From Phenylobacterium aquaticum (GTDB lineage Bacteria > Pseudomonadota > Alphaproteobacteria > Caulobacterales > Caulobacteraceae): DNA of 64,000 nt. This document shows positions 20,814-29,206 of the stretch, piece by piece. A model generated the notes under the pieces. That model saw nothing but the letters and a program-made list of their open reading frames with translations. It was not told the origin of the DNA and made no database searches. Positions within the stretch are counted from its first letter, which is position 1. Each line of letters starts with the position of its first letter. The DNA is taken from contig NZ_JALDPT010000007.1 in the NCBI RefSeq assembly GCF_022695515.1, positions 62,001-126,000 of the forward strand, in the 5' to 3' direction. Position numbers and translations under genes: made by a program.

Positions 20814-21443
20814 TTGGACAAGGCGACGGACAGCGAGGCGGGCGACGGGCGCCAGCGGCTGATCACCGCCGCCCTGAAGCTGTTCGGCCAGAAGGGCTTC
20901 GACGCGGTCACGGTGCGCGAGATCGCCGCCGCCGCCCAGGTCTCCATCGGCCTGATCAAGCACCACTTCGGGTCGAAGGAGGGGCTGAGGGCCGCCGTCG
21001 ACGACGCCTTCATGATCCAGTTCGAGGAGGCCCTGTCGCTCGCTCCGCGCCGGCGCGCCGAGGGGCCGGCCACCGCCGAGGACTTCGCCGCCAGCATCGA
21101 TGACTGGATCAGCCGCCACCAGGACGACTGGCCCGACACAGTCAGCTATTTCCGCCGCGCCCTGCTGGAGGAAAGCGACTGGGGCTACGCCCTTTTCGCC
21201 CGGTTCTACGCCATCGTCCAGGAAACAACCGCCCGGATGGACCGGCGCGGTCAGCTGGCGGCCGACGTCGACCGCGACTGGCTGCCGTTCCTGATGATGT
21301 ATCTCGAACTCGGCACCATGCTGTTCGACCCCTATATCCGCCGCGCGACGGGCAAGTCCGGCTTCGACGGCGAGCCCTGGCGCCGCCGCCACCGGGCCTA
21401 CATGAACCTCATCGTCCGCGGCGTGGCCCCGCCCAAGACTTGA
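20814..21443 (+). CDS. TetR-family transcriptional regulator
   Basis: 209 residues from TTG at 20814, which has AGGAG about 9 nt upstream; an ATG at 20775 would add 13 residues without a ribosome-binding site. The N-terminal helix-turn-helix is RLITAALKLFGQKGFDAVTVREIAAAAQVSIGLIKHHFGSKEGL (key part VREIAAAAQVSIGLIKHHF). A C-terminal ligand-binding helix bundle follows. It converges on the acyl-CoA synthetase gene. The perfect palindrome at 23082-23101 is a plausible operator for it. Confidence 0.88.
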   Translation: MDKATDSEAGDGRQRLITAALKLFGQKGFDAVTVREIAAAAQVSIGLIKHHFGSKEGLRAAVDDAFMIQFEEALSLAPRRRAEGPATAEDFAASIDDWISRHQDDWPDTVSYFRRALLEESDWGYALFARFYAIVQETTARMDRRGQLAADVDRDWLPFLMMYLELGTMLFDPYIRRATGKSGFDGEPWRRRHRAYMNLIVRGVAPPKT

Positions 21444-21447
21444 AGCT

Positions 21448-23037
21448 CTAGGCGACCGTCGTCGCCCTTTCCGCGGCCAGGGCCCGCAGGCTCATCTTGT
21501 CGATCTTGGAATTGGGCAGCTTGGGCAGCTCGGCCTGGATCTCGAAGGCCTTGGGGACCTTGTAATTGGCGATCCGCGCCTTGAGGAAATCCCGCAGCTC
21601 GTCGCCGGTGACGCTGGCGCCGGGCCTGGGCTCCACGAAGGCCATGCCGACCTCCTGGAACGTCGGGTGATCCATCGGCACGACAGCGGCCAGGGCCACG
21701 GCCGGGTGCTCGCAGATCGCCTGCTCGACCTCGACCGGATAGACATTGTAGCCGCCCGACTTGAACATTTCCTTCAGCCGGCCGACGAACACCAGATTGC
21801 CGTCCGGCCGCCGCCGACCCAGGTCGCCGGTGCGCAGGAAGCCGTCGGCGGTGAAGGCCTCGGCTGTCGCCTGGGGATTGCGGAAATAGCCGGACATCAC
21901 ATGCGGCCCGCGGATCTGGATCTCGCCGGTCTCGCCGACAGGAACCTCCGCGCCGTCCGCGCCGGCGATGCGGGCCTCGGCCCCGGCCAGGGGCCGCCCG
22001 ATGGTCTCGGCGTGCGCCTCCAGGGCGTCGCCCGGATCGGTGTGGGTGATGATCCCGCAGGTCTCCGTCTGCCCATAGACCGAGGACAGCCGTGACCCAT
22101 AGGGCGCGATCTGCTCCAGGACGGAGAGCGCGGTCATGGCCCCGCCGAACACGATCAGCCGGGTGTGGCGCAGGCGCTCGCCGATGCTGCGCGGATTGCT
22201 CATCATCATTGCGAAGCCGGTGGGCGAGGAGACCAGATAGGTCGGCTTCTCCTGGCGGCTCAGGGCGCCCAGCGCCGGCAGGTCGACCCGCGGGTGGAAG
22301 ATCAGCGTCCCGCCGGCGGCCAGCACATTGGTGCAGATGTTGTTGATCGCGCCCACATGATTGACCGGGGCGGCGCAGACGCTGCGCGCCAGATCGTCGG
22401 CCCCCATCCAGGCGGCGTTGGCCCGCGCCGACGAGACAATCGCCCGATGCGACAGCATGGCCCCCTTCGGCCGGCCGGTGGTGCCGGAGGTGTAGACGAT
22501 CACCGCCGCGTCCTCAGGATCGACCCGCGCCCGCGCCGCGGCCAGATCGGCGTCGGAGACGGCGGCGCCCGCCGCCAGGACGTCGCTCAGCGCCAGGGCG
22601 CCCGCGCTCGGCGTTCCATGACAGACGATGGCGCAGGCGTTCGGCAGCAGGGGCCGCAGCTCGGCGCAATAGTCCCGGTCGTCAAACGGCGACACCGCCA
22701 GCAGCACGGCCGGCGCGCTGTCCTCCAAGAGATGGGCGAAGTCGCGCTGCTGATAGCGGGGATTGACCCCCACCCAGATGGCGCCGATCGAGGTCGCCGC
22801 GTGCAGGGCGACCCAGAAGTCGAGCGAGGGCGGGACCAGCATCGCCACCCGGTCGCCGCGGGCGACCCCCAGATTCAGCAGGGCCTTGGCATATGCGTCG
22901 ATCCGCGCCTCCAGCTCGGCGAAGCTCAGCCGCGTCTCGCCGTCCACCACGGCCAGGGCCTCGGGCGCACGGGCCGCGACCTCGCGAAACAGGTCCCGGA
23001 GCGTCAGGCCGGTGGCTTGGGCAGGGGGCTTACTCAT
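21448..23037 (-). CDS. Acyl-CoA synthetase (AMP-binding, fatty-acid/aromatic-acid CoA ligase)
   Basis: 529 residues from ATG at 23035-23037, preceded by AGGAG at 8 nt; a longer frame to 23091 runs across the promoter palindrome. Motifs: P-loop VIVYTSGTTGRPKGAMLSHR (key part YTSGTTGRPKG), SVYGQTETCG, the hinge aspartate in LRTGDLGRRRPDGNLVFVGR, and the catalytic lysine in LPNSKIDKM near the C-terminus. It makes an acyl-CoA from a free acid and ATP. It is divergent from a MaoC-like hydratase, suggesting a small acid-degradation pathway. The acid is unknown. Confidence 0.9.
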   Translation of the reverse strand: MSKPPAQATGLTLRDLFREVAARAPEALAVVDGETRLSFAELEARIDAYAKALLNLGVARGDRVAMLVPPSLDFWVALHAATSIGAIWVGVNPRYQQRDFAHLLEDSAPAVLLAVSPFDDRDYCAELRPLLPNACAIVCHGTPSAGALALSDVLAAGAAVSDADLAAARARVDPEDAAVIVYTSGTTGRPKGAMLSHRAIVSSARANAAWMGADDLARSVCAAPVNHVGAINNICTNVLAAGGTLIFHPRVDLPALGALSRQEKPTYLVSSPTGFAMMMSNPRSIGERLRHTRLIVFGGAMTALSVLEQIAPYGSRLSSVYGQTETCGIITHTDPGDALEAHAETIGRPLAGAEARIAGADGAEVPVGETGEIQIRGPHVMSGYFRNPQATAEAFTADGFLRTGDLGRRRPDGNLVFVGRLKEMFKSGGYNVYPVEVEQAICEHPAVALAAVVPMDHPTFQEVGMAFVEPRPGASVTGDELRDFLKARIANYKVPKAFEIQAELPKLPNSKIDKMSLRALAAERATTVA

Positions 23038-23081
23038 GTCAGGGCGCTCCTGTTCGGGCGGGCGGAAGGCCATTGAACAGT

Positions 23082-23101
23082 CACTATACATTTGTATAGT
23101 G
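23082..23101. promoter_or_regulatory. Perfect palindrome (CACTATACA-TT-TGTATAGTG) between acyl-CoA synthetase and MaoC genes
   Basis: A 9-2-9 perfect inverted repeat at the divergent start region, AT-rich against the GC-rich background. It has the size and symmetry of a TetR/MarR-type operator and overlaps where the promoters of both genes must lie. Confidence 0.7.
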
Positions 23102-23150
23102 TCAAGCCTTGGCGGCCTGACGCGTCAGGCCCAGGACCCGGAGGACGCTC

Positions 23151-24017
23151 GTGCCCTTTCCCACCGAACGGATCGGCTTCCATCTCAACCCGGCCGCCCG
23201 CGACATCACCCCCCGCAGCATCCTGGCCTATGCGGCCGGGATCGGGGCGGACGAGCCGGCCTATCTGAATGACGCCCAGCCGGGGGGCCTGCGGGCCCTG
23301 CCGTTCCAGTGCGTCTCGCTCGAATGGCCGGTGCTCCTGTCCCTGCGCGAGGCCGTGAAGGAGGTTCTGTCGCCCCAGGAAGCCATGCGCGGCGTCCACG
23401 CCATCCAGGATTCCACCTTCCACCGGCCCATGCGGCCCGGCGATCAGCTGATCACCGAGGGCCAGTTGGTCCAGGCCAAGGCCATTCGCTCCGGCGCCCT
23501 GGTGGTCCTGCGCCTCATCACCCGCGACCGCGCCTCGGGCGAGCCGGTCACCACGACCTGGACCACCTCGATCTATCGCGACGTCGCCCTGACCGGGGAG
23601 GCCGCCAGCCTCGCCGAACCCGATGCGCCGGACGCCGACGATCTTGCCGCCCCCGGGCCGGACGCCGAGACCGTGGCCATCCCCATCTCGAGGTCGGCGC
23701 CGCACGTCTATTCCGAGTGCGCCGACATCTGGAACCCGATCCATACCGAGCGGGCGGTGGCCCTGGCGGCGGGCCTGCCCGACATCATCCTGCACGGCAC
23801 CGCCACCTGGGCGCTCGCCGGCCTCACCCTGCTGCGCCGCTATGGCGGGAATGATGTGGGCGCGCTCAAGCGCATCACCGGCCGGTTCTCCGGCATGGTG
23901 GCGCCGGGCGAAACCATCACCGTGCGCCACGAGCGCGCGCCCTCTGGCGCCATCCGCTTCGAGGTCCGCACCGAAAGCGGCGCGCCGGCCATCAGCCAGG
24001 GCTGCGCCTGGCTCTGA
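23151..24017 (+). CDS. MaoC-like dehydratase (double hot-dog)
   Basis: 288 residues with two hot-dog halves. The second half has the hydratase motif in SECADIWNPIHTERAVALAAGLPDIILHG (key part DIWNPIHTE.A..AGLP.IILHG, where N/H replaces the usual Asp-x4-His pattern D-x-NP-x-H). Start GTG at 23151 with AGGAC upstream. It would hydrate an enoyl-CoA or similar. The neighbouring acyl-CoA synthetase, divergent across the palindrome, would provide the CoA ester. Confidence 0.85.
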   Translation: MPFPTERIGFHLNPAARDITPRSILAYAAGIGADEPAYLNDAQPGGLRALPFQCVSLEWPVLLSLREAVKEVLSPQEAMRGVHAIQDSTFHRPMRPGDQLITEGQLVQAKAIRSGALVVLRLITRDRASGEPVTTTWTTSIYRDVALTGEAASLAEPDAPDADDLAAPGPDAETVAIPISRSAPHVYSECADIWNPIHTERAVALAAGLPDIILHGTATWALAGLTLLRRYGGNDVGALKRITGRFSGMVAPGETITVRHERAPSGAIRFEVRTESGAPAISQGCAWL

Positions 24018-24035
24018 CCGCGCCTGGGCTCATGC

Positions 24036-24368
24036 TCACGGCCCGATCGTCACCGCCTCGGCGATGATGGCGTCGAGCGCCGCGCACAGCCGCTCGCCCT
24101 TGGGTGTCAGCTCGCCGGCCATGATCGGGGCCATGGTCCAGCGGCGCACCTGGACCAAGCCCTGGCCGGCGCGCGAGGCGTCCAGGGCCGCCACCGCCTT
24201 CCAGGCCGCGTGGCGCGACATGTCCGCCCGGCGGCTGAGGTCGGGCAGGGGCAGGGGCGCCTGCTCGTCGGCGATATGCAGCAGGGCGATCAACTGGCCG
24301 ACCGTGAAGGCGGGATAGACCTCGCGAAGCAACTCCAACGCTTCCAGCATCGCGTTGCGGCGGCGCAT
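24036..24368 (-). CDS. Small MarR-like winged-helix protein
   Basis: 110 residues from ATG at 24366-24368; the frame extends upstream but that part is AT-rich and unlike the paralogue. It begins MRRRNAMLEALELL, then FTVGQLIALLHIADEQ, a helix-turn-helix (LPDLSRRADMSRHAAWKAVAAL) and a final helix after LTPKGERL, the usual MarR order. It is similar in layout to the 116-residue gene at 24854 (MRPRDSLLEGL..., VTVNEIITFLYTCE..., LTEAGRQAR), so the two look like diverged paralogues facing away from each other. The target is unknown. Confidence 0.65.
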   Translation of the reverse strand: MRRRNAMLEALELLREVYPAFTVGQLIALLHIADEQAPLPLPDLSRRADMSRHAAWKAVAALDASRAGQGLVQVRRWTMAPIMAGELTPKGERLCAALDAIIAEAVTIGP

Positions 24369-24565
24369 TGATAAATTTCCTGTAATCATTCGCCCGTGTC
24401 GCCTAAGTGTGACGAATCGGCGGGTGTGATCAAGCAAATGCTGGCTGGCGTGATGGATTACAGCAATGTAATGACTGTACCATCGACGTAACATCGCAGC
24501 GAAAGCGAAATTGAAGCCGAATTTCGGATCGTTCGCGCAATGGCTACCTTCTAAATGCTCGGAAC

Positions 24566-24610
24566 AGGCGCGGAAACGCGCCTAGTTTGGTTGCCTGTGA
24601 GACAGCAACC
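24566..24610 (+). other. Two-hairpin leader in front of the small-protein/MarR-like operon
   Basis: Hairpin 1 at 24566-24583 has arms AGGCGCG and CGCGCCT around a GAAA tetraloop. Hairpin 2 at 24589-24610 pairs GGTTGC(c)TGT with ACAGCAACC around GAG, with one bulged C. It ends 15 nt before the ATG at 24626. No T-tract follows either, so they are more likely a structured 5' leader or an operator dyad than a terminator. Confidence 0.45.
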
Positions 24611-24625
24611 AGTACGAGGCGAGTT

Positions 24626-24853
24626 ATGAAGCTGTGGGGTCAGATCTCCGTGGAGCTCACGGTCGGCGACTATGTCGAGGCCGCCGACCATCAGCGCCGC
24701 CTGGAGGACATTCTGAAGCTGGTGAAGGACGCCTATCCCGAGGCCACCCTGTGCATGCGCGAGCGCCGGCAGCGGAAGTCCCAGCCCATGGTCCGCCCCC
24801 TGCCCAGGTCGGCGACCACCGGACGGCTGAACGACTATTTCGAGCGGTCCTAG
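24626..24853 (+). CDS. Small hypothetical protein (75 residues)
   Basis: It starts MKLWGQISVELTVGDYVEAADHQRRLEDILK and continues with an alpha helix and a basic stretch (RERRQRKSQPMVRPLPRS), ending NDYFERS. The beta strand followed by a helix suggests a small alpha/beta fold, but I recognise no family. The stop TAG is directly followed by the ATG of the MarR-like gene (24854), so the two form an operon. ATG at 24626 is preferred over a longer frame from 24587 because it has CGAGGCGAG upstream and the longer part overlaps the hairpins. Confidence 0.6.
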   Translation: MKLWGQISVELTVGDYVEAADHQRRLEDILKLVKDAYPEATLCMRERRQRKSQPMVRPLPRSATTGRLNDYFERS

Positions 24854-25204
24854 ATGCGGCCCAGGGATTCCCTGCTCGAGGGATTGTCCTTCTTCCGCGC
24901 CCTCAGCCCGGCGGTGACCGTCAACGAGATCATCACCTTCCTCTACACCTGCGAGAACGAGGGGCTGAGCGTCCAGGAGCTGGCCTATGTCAGCCGCATG
25001 ACCGAGCCGACCGCCTCGCGCAGCATCCGCACCTTCGGGCCGGAGGGCTCGGAATGGGCGCGGCCGCCGGCGCTCGGCCTCGTCGAGGCCTTCCTCAATC
25101 CGCAGGACGGCCGCAGCCGGGTGATCCTGCTCACCGAGGCGGGGCGCCAGGCGCGGGCCCGGCTCGACGAGGTCATCCGCCAGGCGATCGTCATCGCCCG
25201 CTGA
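24854..25204 (+). CDS. Small MarR-like winged-helix protein (second paralogue)
   Basis: 116 residues. VTVNEIITFLYTCENEGLSVQELAYVSRMTEPTASRSIRTF (key part LSVQELAYVSRMTEPTASRSIRT) is the helix-turn-helix; FLNPQDGRSRVILLTEAGRQAR is the wing and final helix. It abuts the 75-residue gene with no spacer. It appears to be the diverged partner of the gene at 24036-24368. It is shorter than typical MarR proteins (about 140-160), lacking the long first dimer helix. Confidence 0.75.
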   Translation: MRPRDSLLEGLSFFRALSPAVTVNEIITFLYTCENEGLSVQELAYVSRMTEPTASRSIRTFGPEGSEWARPPALGLVEAFLNPQDGRSRVILLTEAGRQARARLDEVIRQAIVIAR

Positions 25205-25306
25205 ACCGCCCAGATGAACGCTAGTTAACTGGCCTCACAGGGCCGGCGAGGTGTTTCGTCGGCCGCTCAGGGCTTCCAGATCAACCAGAGCCGGGGAGGG
25301 GATCAG

Positions 25307-25780
25307 GTGTCTGACTTCGAGCTCGATCGCCTCGACCTCAGGATCCTGTCGATCCTGCAGGAGAACAACCAGGCGAGCGCCCAGGATCTCGCCGAGCGCG
25401 TCCACCTGTCGCCCTCGGCCATCCTGCGCCGCATCCGCAGCTATCGCGCCACGGGCGTGATCACCGCCGACGTCTCGGTCCTCGCTCCCGACCTGACCGG
25501 CGAGCGGATCAGCGTGCTGCTCCTGGTCCAGCTGGAGCGCCACGCCCCGCCGGTGGTGGCGGAGTTCCGCACCCAGCTCGCCAATGCGCCGGAGGTCCAG
25601 ATCTGCCTGGAGATCTCCGGCGTCTACGACATCGCCTGCGTCGCCACCTTCCGCAGCATGGAGGCGTTCAACGCCTTCGCCGACGCCAACATCGCCGGCC
25701 ACGCCGTGGTCCGCCGCTATGAGGCCAGCTTCGTGAAGCGCCGCGCCAAGATGAGCCTGGCCCTGCCCATCCTGCCCTGA
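25307..25780 (+). CDS. Lrp/AsnC-family transcriptional regulator
   Basis: 157 residues, GTG start at 25307 with GGGGAGGGG upstream. The N-terminal helix-turn-helix (LDLRILSILQENNQASAQDLAERVHLSPSAILRRI; key part ASAQDLAERVHLSPSAILRRI) is followed by the RAM effector domain, ending with the SFVKRRAKMSLALPI tail. Lrp proteins sense amino acids. The TonB receptor and peptidase genes downstream are reasonable targets, but this is an inference from position. Confidence 0.9.
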   Translation: MSDFELDRLDLRILSILQENNQASAQDLAERVHLSPSAILRRIRSYRATGVITADVSVLAPDLTGERISVLLLVQLERHAPPVVAEFRTQLANAPEVQICLEISGVYDIACVATFRSMEAFNAFADANIAGHAVVRRYEASFVKRRAKMSLALPILP

Positions 25781-26053
25781 GCCGTCGCGGGGGCCGCCGC
25801 GGCCGCACGTCGGCTAAATACTTGCAGATGTGAAATCAATTTATCTAAGAATAGATAGGTCGTAATTTGTGTCTTTAACGCGACACGACTCAAACAAGAT
25901 TCCGTCAATTCTGTAACGACATTGACGCTTTCAATGATCCGCTCGTAACTCCCCTGTAACCGGGTTCGAGGTTCGCGCCCGGGACCGAAGCTCGTTTGGG
26001 GAGCGGCGCTGTTCGTCGGGATCGACGCGGCGGGCCGCCGGAGGATTCTGACC
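25781..26053. promoter_or_regulatory. AT-rich upstream region of the TonB-dependent receptor gene
   Basis: A 273-nt gap with a marked AT-rich stretch at about 25814-25950, unlike its surroundings. No gene is seen. It probably carries the receptor promoter and regulator sites, but I could not name a -35/-10 pair with confidence. Confidence 0.35.
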
Positions 26054-29000
26054 TTGAAAACCAATGCCATGCGGGAGCGCCTGTTGGCCTCCTCGATGAT
26101 CTGCGGGGCGGCCATGGCCGTGCTCGCCGGCGCCCCGGCCCGGGCGGCGGACACGGAAGTCCAGGAGGTGGTGGTCACCGGCACCCGGATTCCCAGTCCC
26201 AACCTGACCAGCACCAGCCCGGTCCAGGTGATCACGGACAAGGAGTTCAAGCTCCAGGGCAAGACCGACGTGATCGAACTGGTGAACAACCTGCCCCAGC
26301 AGTACCAGAACAGTCAGGTCGACTTCTCCGGCACCTCCAACCCGCTGTCCTCGCCGGGCGGTATCTCCACCGCCGACCTGCGCGGCCTGGGGCCCCAGCG
26401 GACCCTGGTCCTGGTGGACGGCCGGCGCCTCGGCATCGGCGACGCCAACACCGGCAACAACAATCCCTCGCCCGACCTAAACCAGATCCCCGGCCAGCTG
26501 GTCGACCGGGTCGAGGTCCTGACCGGTGGCGCCTCCTCGACCTACGGCTCCGACGCCGTGGCCGGGGTGGTCAACTTCGTCATGAAGCACAATTTCGAGG
26601 GCATGCAGATCGACGTGCAGACGGGCCTGGCCCAGCACTCGCAGCATAACGACCTCGCCCAGGGCCTGCTCAAGGCCAAGGGCTTCACCATCCCCGGCGA
26701 CCGCTGGGACGGCCGCTCCCGCGACGTCTCCATCGTGATGGGCATGAACGGGGCGGACGGGAAGGGCAACCTGACCGGCTATCTGGTCTATCACCGGCAG
26801 GACCCGGTCAATCAGGGGACCCGCGACTATTCCGCCTGCAAGATCAATGTCGGTCCCGCCAGCGGCCCGACCACCCCGGTCTGCAGCGGCTCGGCCAATT
26901 CAAACCAGTTCATCGACCTGAACAGCGGAAACACCCTGACGGTGGTCGGCCATCAGTTCCTGCCCTGGCCCCAGGCGGCCTCGGATCCGCCGGCCCTCTT
27001 CAACTCCAACCCGTTCCAGTACCTGCAGCACCAGGACACCCGCTATTCGGCGGGCTTCTCCGGCCACTACGACTACAGCAAGTTCCTGAACCTCTATTCC
27101 GAGTTCAGCTTCATGGACGACAAGTCCACCACCCAGGTGGCGCCGTCCGGCCAATTCGAAGGCGGCGGGGCGGGCCCGAGCGGCGGCGACCTCGTCAACT
27201 GCAACAACCCCCTGCTCAGCGCCCAGCAGGCCAACACCATCTGCACCCCGGCCCAGATCGCCAGCGGCGACAGCGTCGAGCTGCTGATCGGTCGTCGCGC
27301 CATCGAGGGCGGCGGGCGCGCCAGCGCCTATGAGCACCAGAACTATCGCGCGGTGTTTGGGATCAAGGGCGCCGTGCCGGAGTACGAAGACTTCCGCTAC
27401 GACATCTACGGCCAGTATTACTACACGTCGCTGTTCCAGGAGAACCACAACTACCTGAGCCTCTCGCGCATCGCGAAGGCCCTGCAGGTGGTCAATGTCG
27501 GCGGCGTGCCGACCTGCGTCGCCAAGGTGACCGGGGCCGACAGTTCCTGCGTGCCCTACAACATCTTCACCCAGGGCGGGGTGAACGCCGACCAGATCAA
27601 CTATCTGAACTCCACCGGCACCGAGGAGGGCACGGTCGAGCAGACGGTGGTCTCCGCCAGCGTGGCCGGCAATCTGGGCAAGTTCGGGATCAAGTCGCCC
27701 TGGGCCAATGACCCGGTGGGGGTGGCGCTCGGCGTCGAGGACCGTCGCGAACACTATCGCTTCGCGCCCGACGCCGCCTCGCTCTCCGGCGACCTGTCCG
27801 GCTTCGGCGGCGCCTCGACCCCCATCGACGCCAGCCTGGGCGTGACCGAGGTGTTCGGCGAACTGCGCGTCCCGGTGGCCTCCGACCTGCCCATGGCCAA
27901 GAACCTCAGCTTCGAGCTGGGCTACCGCTATTCCGACTATTCCAGCGGACTGACGGCCGACACCTACAAGATCGGCGGCGACTGGTCGCCGATCGAGGAC
28001 ATCCGGTTCCGCGGCTCCTATCAGCGGGCGATCCGTGCGCCCAACATCATCGAGCTGTTCAACCCGCAGGCGGTCACCAACACCAGCCAGCTGGCGGCCG
28101 ACCCCTGCGCCGGCACGGCGGCCACCCCGGCGACGGCGACCCTGCAGCAATGCATGAACACCGGCGTCACCGCGGCCCAGTACGGCAACGGCGGCTCCAC
28201 CAACCGCATCGTCCAGTGCCCCGCCGGCCAGTGCGCGGTGCTGAACGGCGGCAACCCGGCCCTGCGGCCGGAGACGGCCGACACCTATTCGCTGGGCTTC
28301 ACCCTGCGGCCGACCTGGCTCACCGGCTTCACCGGCAGCGTCGACTACTGGGACATCAAGGTCGCCGACGAGATCAACTCGGTGCCGCTCGTCTTCACCG
28401 TCAACCAGTGCCTGACGACCGGCAATCCGCTGTTCTGCTCGGGCGTGGTGCGGACGGCCAGCGGCAACCTGTTCGGCACCAGCCAGGCCACCGGCGGCTA
28501 TGTCCGCGGCACGGTGGTCAATGTCGGCCTGGCGCACAATTCCGGCGTCGACTTCCAGGCCAGCTACAACGTCAATCTCGACGCCATCGGCCTGGGCGAC
28601 CACGGCGGGCTGCAGTTCAACTTCATCGGCTCCTACCTCTTGAAGGCCGAGGTCCAGCCGACGCCGGGGGCGCACACCTATGACTGCGCCGGGCTCTACG
28701 GCCCCACCTGCCAAACGGTGAACCCCACCTGGCGCCACACCCTGCGCGGCAGCTGGCAGACCCCCTGGGATCTGCTGCTGTCGGCCCAGTGGCGCTACAT
28801 CGGCGATGCGAAGCTGGAGACCAACACCTCCGACCCCACCCTGACCAACGGCGTCATCGACAAGTTCGACGGCAAGCTGAAGGCGGTGAGCTATCTGGAC
28901 CTCTCGGGGATCTGGAACGTGGGCGACCACTTCGTGGTCCGCGCCGGGGTGAACAACGTGTTCGACAAGGACCCGCAGATCATCTCCTCGCTGATCGCCC

Positions 29001-29080
29001 AGACCGGTTCGCCCAACGCCTATCCGACCTATGACCTCCTGGGCCGGACCCTCTTCGTGGGCCTGACCGCGACCTTCTAG
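26054..29080 (+). CDS. TonB-dependent outer-membrane receptor
   Basis: 1008 residues. Signal peptide (LLASSMICGAAMAVLAG..., cut after ARA at about residue 35), then EVQEVVVTGTRIP as TonB box/plug start, plug domain to about residue 190 (GPQRTLVLVDGRRLG; VEVLTGGASSTYGSDAVAGVVNF), then a 22-strand barrel with the typical RFRGSYQRAIRAPNIIELFNP segment and a C-terminal aromatic TATF. TTG at 26054 is the start given; ATG at 26069 is possible. It imports a bulky nutrient across the outer membrane. The following secreted peptidase suggests a peptide or siderophore-like peptide, but the substrate is not known. Confidence 0.95.
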   Translation: MKTNAMRERLLASSMICGAAMAVLAGAPARAADTEVQEVVVTGTRIPSPNLTSTSPVQVITDKEFKLQGKTDVIELVNNLPQQYQNSQVDFSGTSNPLSSPGGISTADLRGLGPQRTLVLVDGRRLGIGDANTGNNNPSPDLNQIPGQLVDRVEVLTGGASSTYGSDAVAGVVNFVMKHNFEGMQIDVQTGLAQHSQHNDLAQGLLKAKGFTIPGDRWDGRSRDVSIVMGMNGADGKGNLTGYLVYHRQDPVNQGTRDYSACKINVGPASGPTTPVCSGSANSNQFIDLNSGNTLTVVGHQFLPWPQAASDPPALFNSNPFQYLQHQDTRYSAGFSGHYDYSKFLNLYSEFSFMDDKSTTQVAPSGQFEGGGAGPSGGDLVNCNNPLLSAQQANTICTPAQIASGDSVELLIGRRAIEGGGRASAYEHQNYRAVFGIKGAVPEYEDFRYDIYGQYYYTSLFQENHNYLSLSRIAKALQVVNVGGVPTCVAKVTGADSSCVPYNIFTQGGVNADQINYLNSTGTEEGTVEQTVVSASVAGNLGKFGIKSPWANDPVGVALGVEDRREHYRFAPDAASLSGDLSGFGGASTPIDASLGVTEVFGELRVPVASDLPMAKNLSFELGYRYSDYSSGLTADTYKIGGDWSPIEDIRFRGSYQRAIRAPNIIELFNPQAVTNTSQLAADPCAGTAATPATATLQQCMNTGVTAAQYGNGGSTNRIVQCPAGQCAVLNGGNPALRPETADTYSLGFTLRPTWLTGFTGSVDYWDIKVADEINSVPLVFTVNQCLTTGNPLFCSGVVRTASGNLFGTSQATGGYVRGTVVNVGLAHNSGVDFQASYNVNLDAIGLGDHGGLQFNFIGSYLLKAEVQPTPGAHTYDCAGLYGPTCQTVNPTWRHTLRGSWQTPWDLLLSAQWRYIGDAKLETNTSDPTLTNGVIDKFDGKLKAVSYLDLSGIWNVGDHFVVRAGVNNVFDKDPQIISSLIAQTGSPNAYPTYDLLGRTLFVGLTATF

Positions 29081-29106
29081 AGCCTGCCCCGCGTACGGAA
29101 AGGCCA

Positions 29107-29137
29107 GAGCGGCGGAGCGATCCGCCGCTCTTTTCTT
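29107..29137 (+). terminator. Rho-independent terminator after the TonB-dependent receptor
   Basis: Perfect 10-bp stem GAGCGGCGGA / TCCGCCGCTC with GCGA tetraloop, followed by TTTTCTT. It separates the receptor from the peptidase gene, so the latter probably has its own promoter. Confidence 0.9.
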
Positions 29138-29206
29138 GCGCCCTTGCCCCCCGCCCAAATGGGTGTCTAGCTGCGCGCCTTGTCACAAAGTTACGGGGGA
29201 ATTCCC

